DNA from: Stutzerimonas stutzeri
GTDB taxonomy: Bacteria; Pseudomonadota; Gammaproteobacteria; Pseudomonadales; Pseudomonadaceae
Direction of reading: 5' to 3'
DNA length: 64,000 nucleotides
NCBI GenBank assembly: GCA_002345575.1
Contig: DDVX01000015.1
Location: 1-64,000 of the forward strand
Shown: piece after piece, positions 50,444 through 60,210 of the stretch
Numbering within the stretch: the stretch's first letter is position 1
How the letters are laid out: the number at the start of each line of letters is the position of its first letter
Notes under the pieces: generated by a model
What the model was told of the DNA's origin: nothing
What the model saw: only the letters and a program-made list of their open reading frames with translations
Databases searched by the model: none
Made by a program: the position numbers and the translations under genes

Positions 50444-51739
50444 TCAAAGAATATTGGCGTAGTCGGCCTCGATGCGATCGAGACTCAGGTGATTGAGGAA
50501 GTTGGAAAAGCACATCCAGGCCGAAAGCGCGTTGAGGTCCTGAAACTGCTGCGGCAGGTATCGCGGAGGCGCGACCATACCCTCATCGACCAACTGGCGC
50601 AGAGTGCGCATGTCTTCCAGGGTGGTCTTACCGCAGAACAGCAGCGGAATGTGCTCCAGTTTGCCCTGACGCACCGCAAGCTGGATGTAGTTGTAGACCA
50701 TGATGAAACCCTTCAGATAGGACAGATCCTTGGTGAAGGGCAAGCCATCGGGTAACGAGCCACGAAATACCCGATTGGCGTTGCTGTAGCACTCTTCCTC
50801 GTCGTAATCCTGCTCGCGGAAGAAGGCGAACACATCGAGGAAGTCAGCGCCCTCCTCGGCCATGTGAATGGCGCGGGTGCGGTTGGTCAGTTTGCGTAGG
50901 CGGGTCGGATAGGAGGCAAAGGCGATCACTTCCATCAGGATCGCCAAGCCTTCCTGGGTGACCGTCGAGGACGGCGGCCCCTTGGCCAGGAAGGTGCAGA
51001 TGGGCTGATTCTGGCCATTAAGCGTGGTGCCGACATGCACCAGACCTTCATGTACTTCCAGCGCCCGCACGTCGCGTTCATTGAACATGGCATCGCTGCG
51101 GATCTTGATATAGTCCGCGCCTGCTGCCGCATCAGCGAGGATGCCGTCAGACTCGAATACCCGAATCACGCCCTCACCTTCACCAAACACCAGATCCAGC
51201 CGGTGCTGCAGCAGGTCCACCGCCTGCTGGGCGTTGAGCGTCTTGACTTCATCCTTGAGGTCGCCACGGTCAGCGATGTTGTTGAGGTAGTCCGACAGCA
51301 TCAGACCGAGGTCGGAAAGTGTTGGGTCGCCGGCATGGAAGGCGTCCGAAGCGGCGCCGTAGAGCTCCTGGGAAATCAGCCCGAAGTCAGCAGTACCGCG
51401 CGCTTCGAGCATGCGGATCACCATGCGGTACTCGCGACACATACGCCGCATGATCTGCCCCACTGGGTTGAACTGGCCCAGTTGCCGGGTGATATCGCGC
51501 TCGATGTTCTGGAACTCTTCCTTCTTGGCGCTGGAATCGAAGGCCAGAGGACGGCCCTCGTACCAGTTGCGATCAACCTTGGGCAGCTCGCGACAGCCAG
51601 AGGCAAAGAAGCCCTGGCGGATGCTGTCATCCCATTTCACCGCATCCAGTATCCGCACCGGGGCCTGCGCCTCGACGATACGGTCGGACAGCGCGCGCAC
51701 TGTGAGCTGATAATCGTCCAGCGTGTTGGAAGTGTTCAT
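50444..51739 (-). CDS. DUF1704 (QEGLA-motif) metalloprotease-like protein
   Basis: This protein has 431 residues from the ATG at 51739, which has GAGAGGT upstream. It is named for its TVTQEGLAILMEV motif and belongs to DUF1704. The candidate metal site is the HExxxH of LEVHEGLVHVGTT, as in the eukaryotic MATCAP tubulin carboxypeptidases of the same family. The bacterial role is unknown; the older 'flavohemoglobin expression-modulating' name has little support. It lies just downstream of lysS on the same strand. Confidence 0.85.
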   Translation of the reverse strand: MNTSNTLDDYQLTVRALSDRIVEAQAPVRILDAVKWDDSIRQGFFASGCRELPKVDRNWYEGRPLAFDSSAKKEEFQNIERDITRQLGQFNPVGQIMRRMCREYRMVIRMLEARGTADFGLISQELYGAASDAFHAGDPTLSDLGLMLSDYLNNIADRGDLKDEVKTLNAQQAVDLLQHRLDLVFGEGEGVIRVFESDGILADAAAGADYIKIRSDAMFNERDVRALEVHEGLVHVGTTLNGQNQPICTFLAKGPPSSTVTQEGLAILMEVIAFASYPTRLRKLTNRTRAIHMAEEGADFLDVFAFFREQDYDEEECYSNANRVFRGSLPDGLPFTKDLSYLKGFIMVYNYIQLAVRQGKLEHIPLLFCGKTTLEDMRTLRQLVDEGMVAPPRYLPQQFQDLNALSAWMCFSNFLNHLSLDRIEADYANIL

Positions 51740-51804
51740 CGCTACCTCTCTGGAACGCAGTGAAGCCGTGCCGGGCAGCAAAAGTGCTCCCGGCACAGGC
51801 TCCT

Positions 51805-53307
51805 TCAGACCTCGGGGCGCATGTGCGGAAAGAGGATCACATCGCGAATCGACGGTGAGTTGGTCAGCAGCATCACCAGGCGGTCGATACCAATGCCTTC
51901 GCCTGCAGTCGGTGGCATGCCGTATTCCAGCGCACGAACGAAGTCGGCATCGAAATGCATGGCTTCGTCGTCACCGGCGTCCTTCTCAGCCACCTGCGCG
52001 TGGAAGCGTTCAGCCTGGTCCTCGGCGTCGTTGAGCTCGGAATAGGCGTTGGCGATTTCACGACCACCGATAAACAGCTCGAAGCGGTCGGTGACGTTCG
52101 GGTTCTCGTCATTGCGGCGCGCCAGCGGCGAGACTTCGAACGGATACTGGGTGATGAAGTGCGGCTGCTCCAGCTTGTGCTCGACCAGCTCTTCAAAAAT
52201 CATCACCTGCAATTTGCCCAGCCCTTCGTGGCCAAACAGTTTGGCGCCGGCCTTCTTGGCAATGGCGCGGGCCTTTTCCAGATCGTTGAGATCGTCCGCG
52301 CTGATCTCCGGGTTGTACTTGAGAATCGAGTCGAACACCGACAGCCGCGCGAAAGGCTCACCAAAGTGGAACACCTTGTCGCCGTAAGGTACGTCGGTGC
52401 TGCCGAGAACGGCCTGGGCCAGCTCGCGGAACAGCTCCTCGGTGAGGTCCATGTTGTCTTCGTAGTCGGCGTAGGCCTGGTAGAACTCGAGCATGGTGAA
52501 CTCGGGATTGTGCCGGGTCGAAACGCCTTCGTTACGGAAGTTGCGGTTGATCTCGAACACCCGCTCGAAACCGCCTACAACCAAGCGCTTGAGATACAGC
52601 TCAGGCGCGATACGCAGGAACATCGGCAGGTCCAGCGCATTGTGGTGCGTCTCGAACGGCTTGGCCGCCGCGCCACCGGGGATGGTCTGCAGCATCGGCG
52701 TTTCGACTTCAAGGAAGTCGCGCTCGGCAAGGAACTTGCGGATATGCGCGATGACCTGGGAGCGCACACGGAAGGTGTGGCGGGTTTCATCGTTGACGAT
52801 CAGATCGACGTAGCGCTGGCGGTAGCGTTGCTCGGTGTCGGTCAGGCCATGGTGCTTGTCCGGCAGCGGGCGCAGGGATTTGGTCAGCAGGCGCACGTCG
52901 GTCATGTTGACGTAAAGGTCGCCCTTACCGGAGCGCGCCAGCGTGCCTTCGGCGGCAACGATGTCGCCCAGGTCCCAGGTCTTGATCGCTTCCAGGGTTT
53001 CGGCTGGCAGGCCCTTGCGGTCGACGTAAACCTGCAGGCGACCGGTCATGTCTTGGAGCACCATAAAGGCGCCGCGGTTGAGCATGATGCGACCGCCGAT
53101 CTTTACCTTGATCGCCGCCGCTTCCAGCTCTTCCTTGGTCTTGTCGGCGTATTTCAGCTGCAGGTCGTTGCAGTAGCTGTCGCGACGGAAGTCATTGGGG
53201 AAGGCATTGCCCTTGGCGCGCTCGGCGGCCAGTTTTTCCTTGCGCAGAAGGATCAGGCTGTTCTCTTCCTCTTGGATGGCGTGCTGGTTCAGCGGTTGTT
53301 CGCTCAT
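51805..53307 (-). CDS. lysS: Lysyl-tRNA synthetase (class II)
   Basis: LysS charges tRNA-Lys. It has 500 residues: an OB-fold anticodon-binding domain (about 60-160) and a class II core with FLEVETPMLQ (motif 1), FRNEGVSTRHNPEFTMLEFY (motif 2) and GIGIDRLVMLLTNSPSIRDV (motif 3). The prfB gene lies upstream on the same strand, as in many proteobacteria. Confidence 0.98.
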   Translation of the reverse strand: MSEQPLNQHAIQEEENSLILLRKEKLAAERAKGNAFPNDFRRDSYCNDLQLKYADKTKEELEAAAIKVKIGGRIMLNRGAFMVLQDMTGRLQVYVDRKGLPAETLEAIKTWDLGDIVAAEGTLARSGKGDLYVNMTDVRLLTKSLRPLPDKHHGLTDTEQRYRQRYVDLIVNDETRHTFRVRSQVIAHIRKFLAERDFLEVETPMLQTIPGGAAAKPFETHHNALDLPMFLRIAPELYLKRLVVGGFERVFEINRNFRNEGVSTRHNPEFTMLEFYQAYADYEDNMDLTEELFRELAQAVLGSTDVPYGDKVFHFGEPFARLSVFDSILKYNPEISADDLNDLEKARAIAKKAGAKLFGHEGLGKLQVMIFEELVEHKLEQPHFITQYPFEVSPLARRNDENPNVTDRFELFIGGREIANAYSELNDAEDQAERFHAQVAEKDAGDDEAMHFDADFVRALEYGMPPTAGEGIGIDRLVMLLTNSPSIRDVILFPHMRPEV

Positions 53308-53513
53308 GGTCAGTTTTATTTCCGGTCGCGCGGGTCGTCTCGACCCGTGAAGTGGCTAGCTAATGTTGATGGCTGTGCAGTCTGTAAGCATAGAGCGCAG
53401 TTCGGGCGGGACATCGCCGTCTAGGCAAAGCTAAACGGCGAGGACGCAGAACTCACGGGTGGTAAATCTGCGTCCGAGCCGCTTTTCAATGCAGCATGAA
53501 TACGCGCAATAGC

Positions 53514-54609
53514 TTACAGGCCTTGTTTGAGGCTGGCTTCGAGGTACTCGTCGATATCCCCGTCCAGCACCTTGTCGCAATCGCTGCGCTCGATGCCGGT
53601 GCGAAGATCCTTGATGCGCGAAGCATCAAGCACGTAGGAGCGAATCTGGTGGCCCCAGCCAATATCCGACTTGGTATCTTCCAGAGCCTGCGAGGCTGCG
53701 CTGCGTTTCTGCATCTCCAGTTCATACAACTTGGCCCGCAGCATTTTCATGGCGGTGTCCTTGTTGGCGTGCTGGGAGCGTTCGTTCTGGCACGCTACGA
53801 CGGTGTTGGTCGGCACGTGAGTGATACGCACCGCCGAGTCAGTGGTGTTGACGTGCTGACCGCCCGCGCCCGAGGAGCGGTAGGTGTCGATACGCAGATC
53901 GGCCGGGTTGATCTCGATCTCGATGTTGTCGTCGATTTCCGGCGAGACGAATACCGCAGTGAACGACGTGTGCCTGCGGTTACCGGAATCGTAGGGGCTC
54001 TTGCGCACCAGACGATGCACACCGCTTTCGGTGCGCAGCCAGCCAAAGGCGTATTCGCCCTTGATATGTAAAGTCGCACCCTTGATGCCGGCGACCTCAC
54101 CTTCGGATAGCTCGATGATGGTAGCGTCGAAGCCGTGCTTGTCGGCCCAGCGCAGGTACATGCGCAGCAGCATGTTGGCCCAATCCTGAGCCTCGGTGCC
54201 GCCGGAACCGGCCTGGATGTCGAGGTAGGCGTTGTTGGCGTCCATCTCGCCGCTGAACATACGACGGAATTCCAGCCCCTCGAGAATCTCGCGCAGGCGG
54301 TTCAGCTCGACGGCTACATCGTCCACTGCACCCTGGTCATCCTCTTCAACGGCCATGTCCAGCAGATCGCGGGAATCAGCCAGGCCGCCGTCGAGTTCGT
54401 CGAGAGTCTCGACAATCTGCGCCAGCGTGGCACGCTCGCGGCCCAGGTTCTGGGCGTACTCGGGGTTGTTCCAGACGTTGGGGTCTTCGAGTTCGCGGTT
54501 TACTTCGACGAGACGATCATGCTTGTTATCGTAGTCAAAGATACCCCCGAATCGACAGGGTGCGCTCGGACAGGTCCTTGATGCTGTTGACGATCGGGTT
54601 GATTTCCAT
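53514..54609 (-). CDS. prfB: Peptide chain release factor 2 with programmed frameshift
   Basis: RF2 ends translation at UAA and UGA. The reading begins at the ATG at 54609 (MEINPIVNSIKDLSERTLSI) and meets an in-frame UGA at codon 25 (54537-54535). The slippery CUU U and preceding AGGGGGUAU form the classical +1 shift site, after which the frame continues as DYDNKHDRLVEVN to the end. The GGQ motif (GAGGQHVN) and SPYDSGNRRHTSF region are present. RF2 controls its own level by this frameshift: low RF2 favours shifting. Confidence 0.97.
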
Positions 54610-54724
54610 AGGTAGGCAGCTCTCAAACGGACGTTTCGAAAAGCCGAAGATTATAAACCCAGCGGGCCATCACTGACAGCCCACTGGATCGATGGCGAAT
54701 GGGAGACTGACTGAACCCGCAGCT

Positions 54725-55456
54725 TCAGGCTGATATGTCGCGCACCTGCGCCTCAAGTTCGGCCTTGAGTGCTGCGTCGAGCTTGAGCTGACGCGCCAAC
54801 TCGTCCAGATACGCGCGCTCCATGAAATGCTCTTCGTCCACCATCAGCACGCTCGCCAGGTACATCTCCGCAGCCATTTCGGGCGACGTCGCCTCCGCCG
54901 CCACGACGGTCGGATCAAGCGGCTTGTTCAGCTCAGCATCGAGCCATCGCTGCAACTCGGGGTCGCTGGTCATTTTGCCCAGCTCCACCTCGATCAGTTG
55001 TCGCTCGCGTTCGTCGACATGACCATCGGCCTTGGCCGCGGCGATCAGTGCCATGAGAATGCCGCGACTGTGCTCTTCGGCTTGCGCAGGCGGTAAGCGG
55101 TCAATAGTCATGGGCGCAGACTGCGCCGTGGCATTGCCCTGCTGCTGCTGCGCCTGCCAGTTACCGTAGGCCTTGTAAGCCAACACGCCCAGCGCAGTCA
55201 GGCCGCCGTAGGTGATGACCTTGCCGCCCAGCTTGCGCACATTCCGATTACCCAACAGCAAGCCCATGGCACCTGCAGCCAGCGCGCCTCCGCCAGCACC
55301 GGAGAGCAAATTGCCCAGTCCGCCGCTACTCCCGCCACGCCCTGCGAGCAGATCACCCAGCCCACCGGCCCCGGAAGCCGTATTCGATGACTGCCTGTTT
55401 TTCAGTAGGTCCTGGCCGGACTTAAGAAGCTGATCGAGTAAACCACTGGTTTTCAT
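54725..55456 (-). CDS. DUF533/TerB-like protein
   Basis: This protein has 243 residues from the ATG at 55456. It has a Gly-rich N-terminal part (about residues 20-70), one transmembrane helix (GGKVITYGGLTALGVLAYKAYG) and a C-terminal TerB-like helical domain (RGILMALIAAAKADGHVDER, MYLASVLMVDEEHFMERAYL) with acidic metal-site residues. The family is called tellurite-resistance-like; the function is unknown. E. coli YebE is similar. Confidence 0.87.
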   Translation of the reverse strand: MKTSGLLDQLLKSGQDLLKNRQSSNTASGAGGLGDLLAGRGGSSGGLGNLLSGAGGGALAAGAMGLLLGNRNVRKLGGKVITYGGLTALGVLAYKAYGNWQAQQQQGNATAQSAPMTIDRLPPAQAEEHSRGILMALIAAAKADGHVDERERQLIEVELGKMTSDPELQRWLDAELNKPLDPTVVAAEATSPEMAAEMYLASVLMVDEEHFMERAYLDELARQLKLDAALKAELEAQVRDISA

Positions 55457-55493
55457 GCAAGACCTCATGGGATTAGCAATAAATGGACAGCTG

Positions 55494-56603
55494 TTAGTCG
55501 GGAATACCTGAAGCTGAGCGTACCGGCGTATCGCGGTGCGCAGCTCGCACATACTGCGGCGGCCAGGCGCAAGATGCCTCGCGCAGATCTTCGGCTGCAT
55601 GCAGTGGCCAATAAGGGTCGCGCAACAACTCACGCGCCAGCAGGATCAAGTCAGCCTGGCCTGTGCGCAGAATATGCTCGGCCTGAACCGCCTCGGTGAT
55701 CATGCCTACCGTGCCAGTGGCAATGTCCGCCTCGCGGCGTACCCGCTCGGCGAATTGTGTCTGGTAGCCCGGCCCTACGGGAATTTCCGCATTTGCAGCG
55801 GTGCCGCCAGAGGACACATCAATCAGATCGACCCCGAGTGCTTTCAGACGCCGAGCCAGCTCGACGGTTTCATCGGAGTTCCAGCCGTCCTCGACCCAGT
55901 CGGTCGCCGATAGGCGCACAAACAGCGGCAGATCGTCAGGCCATACGCCTCGCACCGCCTCAGTCACTTCCAGCAATAGACGGATACGGTTCTCGAACGA
56001 GCCGCCATAGGCGTCCTGGCGCTGATTGGATATCGGCGAGAGAAACTGGTGCAGCAGATAGCCATGTGCAGCGTGCACCTCGGCCACCTTGAACCCTGCA
56101 GCCAGCGCCCGCTCAGCTGCACGCACGAAGGCCTCCAGCACGAGGGCAATACCGGATTCGTCCAGCATCTCGGGAATGGCATGTTGCGGATCGAAGGCAA
56201 TGCTCGACGGGCCCACCGGGGTCCAGCCACCTTCGGCCACGGGCACGCTGCCATGCTTGCCGAGCCATGGCTGCCAGGTACTGGCTTTGCGCCCGGCATG
56301 AGCCAACTGGATGCCAGCGACCGAACCCTGGGCTTCGATAAAGCGGGTAACACGACGCAGCGGCTCGATCTGTTCATCGTTCCAGAGGCCCAGGTCCTCT
56401 GGCGAAATCCGCCCTTTGGCGGTTACTGCTGTAGCTTCGATGATGACCAGCCCGGCGCCGCCAACCGCGCGGCTACCCAGATGGACCAGATGCCAGTCAT
56501 TGGCCATGCCCTCGCGCGCCGAATACTGGCACATGGGCGAAACGGCAATACGGTTGGCCAAGGTGAGCTGGCGCAGGGTCAGTGGTGAGAACAGTTGGGT
56601 CAT
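55494..56603 (-). CDS. Old yellow enzyme family NADH:flavin oxidoreductase
   Basis: This flavin ene-reductase has 369 residues of the thermophilic-like/YqjM-XenA class. It has SPMCQYSAREGMANDWH (the Cys near the flavin), GIQLAHAGRKAS, the HAAHGYLLHQFLSPISNQR substrate/FMN region (His-Ala-Ala-His pair) and the C-terminal LARELLRDPYW phosphate site. It reduces activated C=C bonds and some nitro compounds with NAD(P)H. The natural substrate is unknown. Confidence 0.92.
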   Translation of the reverse strand: MTQLFSPLTLRQLTLANRIAVSPMCQYSAREGMANDWHLVHLGSRAVGGAGLVIIEATAVTAKGRISPEDLGLWNDEQIEPLRRVTRFIEAQGSVAGIQLAHAGRKASTWQPWLGKHGSVPVAEGGWTPVGPSSIAFDPQHAIPEMLDESGIALVLEAFVRAAERALAAGFKVAEVHAAHGYLLHQFLSPISNQRQDAYGGSFENRIRLLLEVTEAVRGVWPDDLPLFVRLSATDWVEDGWNSDETVELARRLKALGVDLIDVSSGGTAANAEIPVGPGYQTQFAERVRREADIATGTVGMITEAVQAEHILRTGQADLILLARELLRDPYWPLHAAEDLREASCAWPPQYVRAAHRDTPVRSASGIPD

Positions 56604-56703
56604 GGTCGGCCTCTTCTACTGCAACGAATGCGATATGCACACCTTGAAGTAAAGACCACTCCGTGACCAGCAGGCCCGATGCTTCTCGACCGGAGGTCAC
56701 CGC

Positions 56704-58419
56704 TCAGCGGGCTTCGATATGTGCAACCAGCAACTGCACGCTCTCGCGACCACGAAATTCGTTGACGTCCAGTTTGTAGGCCAGATCGGCCCAGCGCACG
56801 CTGGGGTTGGGCCAGACTCCCCGGTCGATGTTGAACGCGATGCCATCCAACGTGAGCGAGCCGCACTCGCTGCGAACCACCATCTTCAGATGTCTTTCAC
56901 CAACCAGACGCTGTTCCACCAGCTGGAAAACCCCATGGAACATGGGCTCGGGGAAATGCTGCCCCCAAGGTCCGGCGTTACGCAGCGACTTGGCCAGCTC
57001 GAGATGAAACTCTTCGATGCTGAGCTGGCCGTCGGTCAGCAATCGGCCGGTGAGATCGTCCTCACACAGCTGGCGACGCACCTCGGTATCGAAGGCGGCG
57101 GAAAACGCGCCGAAGTTCTCCTGCGGCAACGACAGCCCCGCCGCCATGGCGTGACCGCCGAACTTGCTGATCAACCCGGGATGACGGGCCGCAACAGCAT
57201 CCAGGGCATCACGGATATGGAAGCCTGGCACCGAGCGTGCCGAACCTTTCAGCAACCCGTCACCAGCGTCAGCAAAGGCGATGGTGGGCCGGTGATAGCG
57301 TTCCTTCAGGCGCGAAGCGAGGATGCCGATAACGCCCTGGTGCCAGTCTGGCTCGAACAGGCAGAGGCCAAATGGCATGTCGTCCAGCGGCAGGTCTTTG
57401 AGCTGCGCCAGTGCCTCGCGCTGCATGCCCTGCTCAATGCTCTTGCGGTCCTGGTTGAGCTGATCGAGCTGCACCGCCATATCACGCGCCAGCGCTTCGT
57501 CTTCGCAAAGCAGGCATTCGATACCCAGCGCCATGTCGTCCAGGCGCCCCGCGGCGTTCAGCCGTGGCCCGAGGATAAAACCAAGATCGGTGGAGGTGAT
57601 GCGCTTGTGGTCGCGTCCAGCCACTTCGAGGATCGCGCGCAGGCCCGGTCGTGCCCGGCCCGCGCGGATCCGTGCCAGCCCCTGATGCACCAAGATGCGG
57701 TTGTTGGCATCCAGCGGCACCACATCGGCAACGCTACCCAACGCCACCAGATCCAGCAATTCGGCCAGGTTCGGTTCGCTCCAACCATTGCGAGCAAACC
57801 AGCCCGCCTCACGGAGGCGTGCCCGCAACGCCAGCAGCACATAGAAGATCACCCCGACACCGGCGATGCATTTGCTCGGGAAGGCACAGTCGGGCTGGTT
57901 GGGATTGACGATGGCATCGGCTGCCGGCAGCTCATGACCGGGCAAGTGGTGGTCGGTGACCAGTACCTTCAACCCGGCAGTCTTGGCCGCAGCGACTCCG
58001 TCGACACTGGAAATGCCGTTATCCACCGTAACCAGCAGGTCGGGCTGGCGTTCGAGCGCCACGGCGACGATCTCGGGCGTCAGCCCATAGCCGTACTCGA
58101 AACGGTTGGGCACCAGATAATCCACATGGGCGGCACCAAGCTGGCGCAGCCCCAGCACGCCGACCGCGCTGGCGGTGGCACCATCGGCATCAAAATCACC
58201 GACAAAAAGAATGCGCTGGCGCTTTTCCAGCGCCTCCACCAGCAACTCGACTGCCGATTCAATGCCCCTGAGTTGCCCGTAGGGAATCAGCCGTGCCAGC
58301 CCTTTATCCAGCTCCTGCGCAGACTGCACACCACGCGCGGCATAGAGGCGCGTCAGCAGCGGCGGCAGGTCGCCCAAGTCAGGCAGCTGTGCGGGAAGTG
58401 GTCGGGGTTCAATACGCAT
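56704..58419 (-). CDS. recJ: Single-strand DNA exonuclease RecJ
   Basis: RecJ degrades single-stranded DNA 5' to 3' in recombination and mismatch repair. It has 571 residues from the ATG at 58419. The DHH motifs are GDFDADGATASAVG, VTVDNGISS and VTDHHLPGHELP, followed by the DHHA1 domain motif KFGGHAMAAGL and an OB-fold. All catalytic Asp and His residues are visible. Confidence 0.97.
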   Translation of the reverse strand: MRIEPRPLPAQLPDLGDLPPLLTRLYAARGVQSAQELDKGLARLIPYGQLRGIESAVELLVEALEKRQRILFVGDFDADGATASAVGVLGLRQLGAAHVDYLVPNRFEYGYGLTPEIVAVALERQPDLLVTVDNGISSVDGVAAAKTAGLKVLVTDHHLPGHELPAADAIVNPNQPDCAFPSKCIAGVGVIFYVLLALRARLREAGWFARNGWSEPNLAELLDLVALGSVADVVPLDANNRILVHQGLARIRAGRARPGLRAILEVAGRDHKRITSTDLGFILGPRLNAAGRLDDMALGIECLLCEDEALARDMAVQLDQLNQDRKSIEQGMQREALAQLKDLPLDDMPFGLCLFEPDWHQGVIGILASRLKERYHRPTIAFADAGDGLLKGSARSVPGFHIRDALDAVAARHPGLISKFGGHAMAAGLSLPQENFGAFSAAFDTEVRRQLCEDDLTGRLLTDGQLSIEEFHLELAKSLRNAGPWGQHFPEPMFHGVFQLVEQRLVGERHLKMVVRSECGSLTLDGIAFNIDRGVWPNPSVRWADLAYKLDVNEFRGRESVQLLVAHIEAR

Positions 58420-58491
58420 GGATCGGGAGTCTCGGGTTGCTTCGCTTAAAAAATAAGAGGTCGGAATCAATAGCTAGCGCTTGTGGCACTA

Positions 58492-59031
58492 CTAGCGCTC
58501 GCCCATCAGCCAGCTCAGTGAAACCTCAAACTGGCCGCGCTCGTCAGTGATAAACAGCGTGCCATCACTGATCATCACGCCCCACTGAATGCTGCGGGGC
58601 AAATCTTTGACCAGATCGGCCAGGCTCTCCGACTCAATGGCCGCAATGGACAGATTCTTCAATCCTTTCACCGCATCCACCACCTTGCTTTGCCAGACCC
58701 GCAGGTTGCCGTAGGCCACCAGGCTCATGCGTTCAGCACGCCGTGAACACCAGGTCAGACGCTCGGCATCCGGCTGGCCGACCTCTATCCAGTGCAATAC
58801 GCGGCCATCCAGACTCTTCTCCCACAGCGCTGGCTCATCCACATCCGACAATCCACGACCAAATGCCAGCTGCTCGCTGTACCACAGGGCATAGGCGATC
58901 AGACGAATGCCCAGGCGCTCTTCAGTTTCCGACGGATGCCGTGCCACCGTGAAGCGCAGATTTTCATAAACGCCGCGATCAAGGTCGGTGAGATTGAGTT
59001 CGACCTTATAGGGAGTCGCTTGCAGGGCCAT
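58492..59031 (-). CDS. yaeQ: YaeQ family protein
   Basis: This protein has 179 residues with a PD-(D/E)XK nuclease-like fold: YKVELNLTDLDRGVYENLRF, HPSETEERLGIRLIAYALWY, LHWIEVGQPDAERL and SVWQSK-like residues. The start at 59031 (MALQATPYK) was chosen for its AGGTG site; two earlier ATGs exist within nine bases. The function is unresolved; E. coli YaeQ was linked to RfaH bypass. Confidence 0.93.
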   Translation of the reverse strand: MALQATPYKVELNLTDLDRGVYENLRFTVARHPSETEERLGIRLIAYALWYSEQLAFGRGLSDVDEPALWEKSLDGRVLHWIEVGQPDAERLTWCSRRAERMSLVAYGNLRVWQSKVVDAVKGLKNLSIAAIESESLADLVKDLPRSIQWGVMISDGTLFITDERGQFEVSLSWLMGER

Positions 59032-59165
59032 GGGCATCACCTGAAAAAAGGGGCGCAGTCTAACAAACCGTAACAGCGGGCTGTTAACTCACTACCCGTA
59101 CGCCGTTGCGGCCTGCTGTCCTCAGACAAGCAGGCCACTCGGAAACATGCCCGACCAGATGCTTT

Positions 59166-59184
59166 GACAATCATTCTCATTCTG
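59166..59184 (+). promoter_or_regulatory. Fur-box-like site upstream of bfd
   Basis: GACAATCATTCTCATTCTG matches about 13 of 19 positions of the Fur consensus (GATAATGATAATCATTATC). It lies 44 bases upstream of bfd, so the gene is probably derepressed by iron limitation. Confidence 0.6.
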
Positions 59185-59227
59185 TTTAGCATCGCCAACA
59201 TCAAACAACCTCAACGGGTAGTTCAAT

Positions 59228-59446
59228 ATGTACGTCTGTCTTTGCCAAGGTGTTACCGACGGTCATATTCGTGAAGCGATTTATGAAGGTTGCTGCAGCT
59301 ACGGAGAAGTGCGCGCCGCAACCGGCGTCGGCACCCAGTGCGGTAAATGTGCCTGTTTTGCCAAGCAGGTCGTACGTGAGACCTTGGGTGATCTTCAGTC
59401 GGCCCAGGCCAATCTCGCCTACCCCGCCGCTTACGCCAGCGCCTGA
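59228..59446 (+). CDS. bfd: Bacterioferritin-associated ferredoxin
   Basis: Bfd reduces bacterioferritin to release iron. It has 72 residues: the [2Fe-2S] ligands C4, C6, C38 and C41 are in YVCLCQG and TQCGKC, the family pattern. The Fur-box-like site in front agrees with induction under iron starvation. A terminator follows, so it is separate from the bfr gene downstream. Confidence 0.95.
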   Translation: MYVCLCQGVTDGHIREAIYEGCCSYGEVRAATGVGTQCGKCACFAKQVVRETLGDLQSAQANLAYPAAYASA

Positions 59447-59463
59447 GCGCCAGCAGAGTTTCC

Positions 59464-59486
59464 AAAACCGGGCGTCGCCCGGTTTT
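59464..59486 (+). terminator. Terminator after bfd
   Basis: The stem AAAACCGGGC / GCCCGGTTTT with a 3-base loop ends in a T-run 17 bases past the bfd stop. Confidence 0.85.
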
Positions 59487-59637
59487 TTATGCCCACAAAT
59501 CAATGCTTTGGGCACAACCGTAGAGCGGAAGCATTCTTATTGCGTTTTGCCTTTTGCATTCAATGACTTAGGTTTGACAGGCCTGCAGTTCATGGCCAGA
59601 CTTTCCTATCATCTTTGACAGTTAAAAGGACGCAGAC

Positions 59638-60108
59638 ATGAAAGGCGACAGGCTGGTCATTCAGCATCTCAATAAGATCCTTGGCAACGAGCTGGTCGCC
59701 ATCAACCAGTACTTTCTGCACGCACGCATGTACGAAGATTGGGGTCTGGGCAAGCTCGGCAAGCACGAGTACGAGGAGTCCATCGACGAGATGAAGCATG
59801 CGGATGAGCTGATCAAGCGCATCCTCTTCCTCGAAGGCCTGCCCAACCTGCAGGATCTTGGCAAGCTGCAGATCGGCGAAAACACCCGTGAAATGCTTGA
59901 GTGCGACCTCCGCCTGGAGCATAGCGGTGTGCAAGATCTCAAGGTCGCCATTGCCTACTGCGAAAGCGTCGGCGACTACGGTACCCGCGAGTTGCTAGAA
60001 GATATCCTCGAAGCTGAGGAAGAGCACATCGACTGGCTGGAAACCCAGCTGGGCCTGATCGACAAAATTGGGCTGGAGAATTATCTGCAGTCACAAATGG
60101 ACGAATAA
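59638..60108 (+). CDS. bfr: Bacterioferritin
   Basis: Bacterioferritin stores iron in a haem-containing 24-mer shell. It has 156 residues. The haem-ligand Met lies in RLGKHEYEESIDEMKHADELI, and the ferroxidase Glu/His residues in NELVAINQYFLHARM and EEHIDWLETQ. AAGGA lies upstream of the ATG. It forms the iron store served by bfd. A bidirectional terminator separates it from grxD. Confidence 0.95.
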   Translation: MKGDRLVIQHLNKILGNELVAINQYFLHARMYEDWGLGKLGKHEYEESIDEMKHADELIKRILFLEGLPNLQDLGKLQIGENTREMLECDLRLEHSGVQDLKVAIAYCESVGDYGTRELLEDILEAEEEHIDWLETQLGLIDKIGLENYLQSQMDE

Positions 60109-60121
60109 CCTCTTCCGCAAC

Positions 60122-60169
60122 GCAATAAAAAACGCCATGTCCCTTTCGGGGCATGGCGTTTTTTATTGC
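60122..60169. terminator. Bidirectional terminator between bfr and grxD
   Basis: A long stem, AAAAAACGCCATG paired with CATGGCGTTTTTT, has A- and T-runs on both sides. It serves the convergent genes bfr and grxD. Confidence 0.9.
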
Positions 60170-60210
60170 TCAGTGAGCGGCGATGCATTGCTCGCCGCTC
60201 ATGGCAGGGT

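Noticed and set aside
51955..53424. Long open frame (489 codons) on the plus strand
   Set aside because: It lies opposite lysS, whose motifs are clear; the frame is a GC-rich codon-bias shadow.
56719..58449. Long open frame (576 codons) on the plus strand
   Set aside because: It is antisense to recJ, with all RecJ motifs on the other strand.
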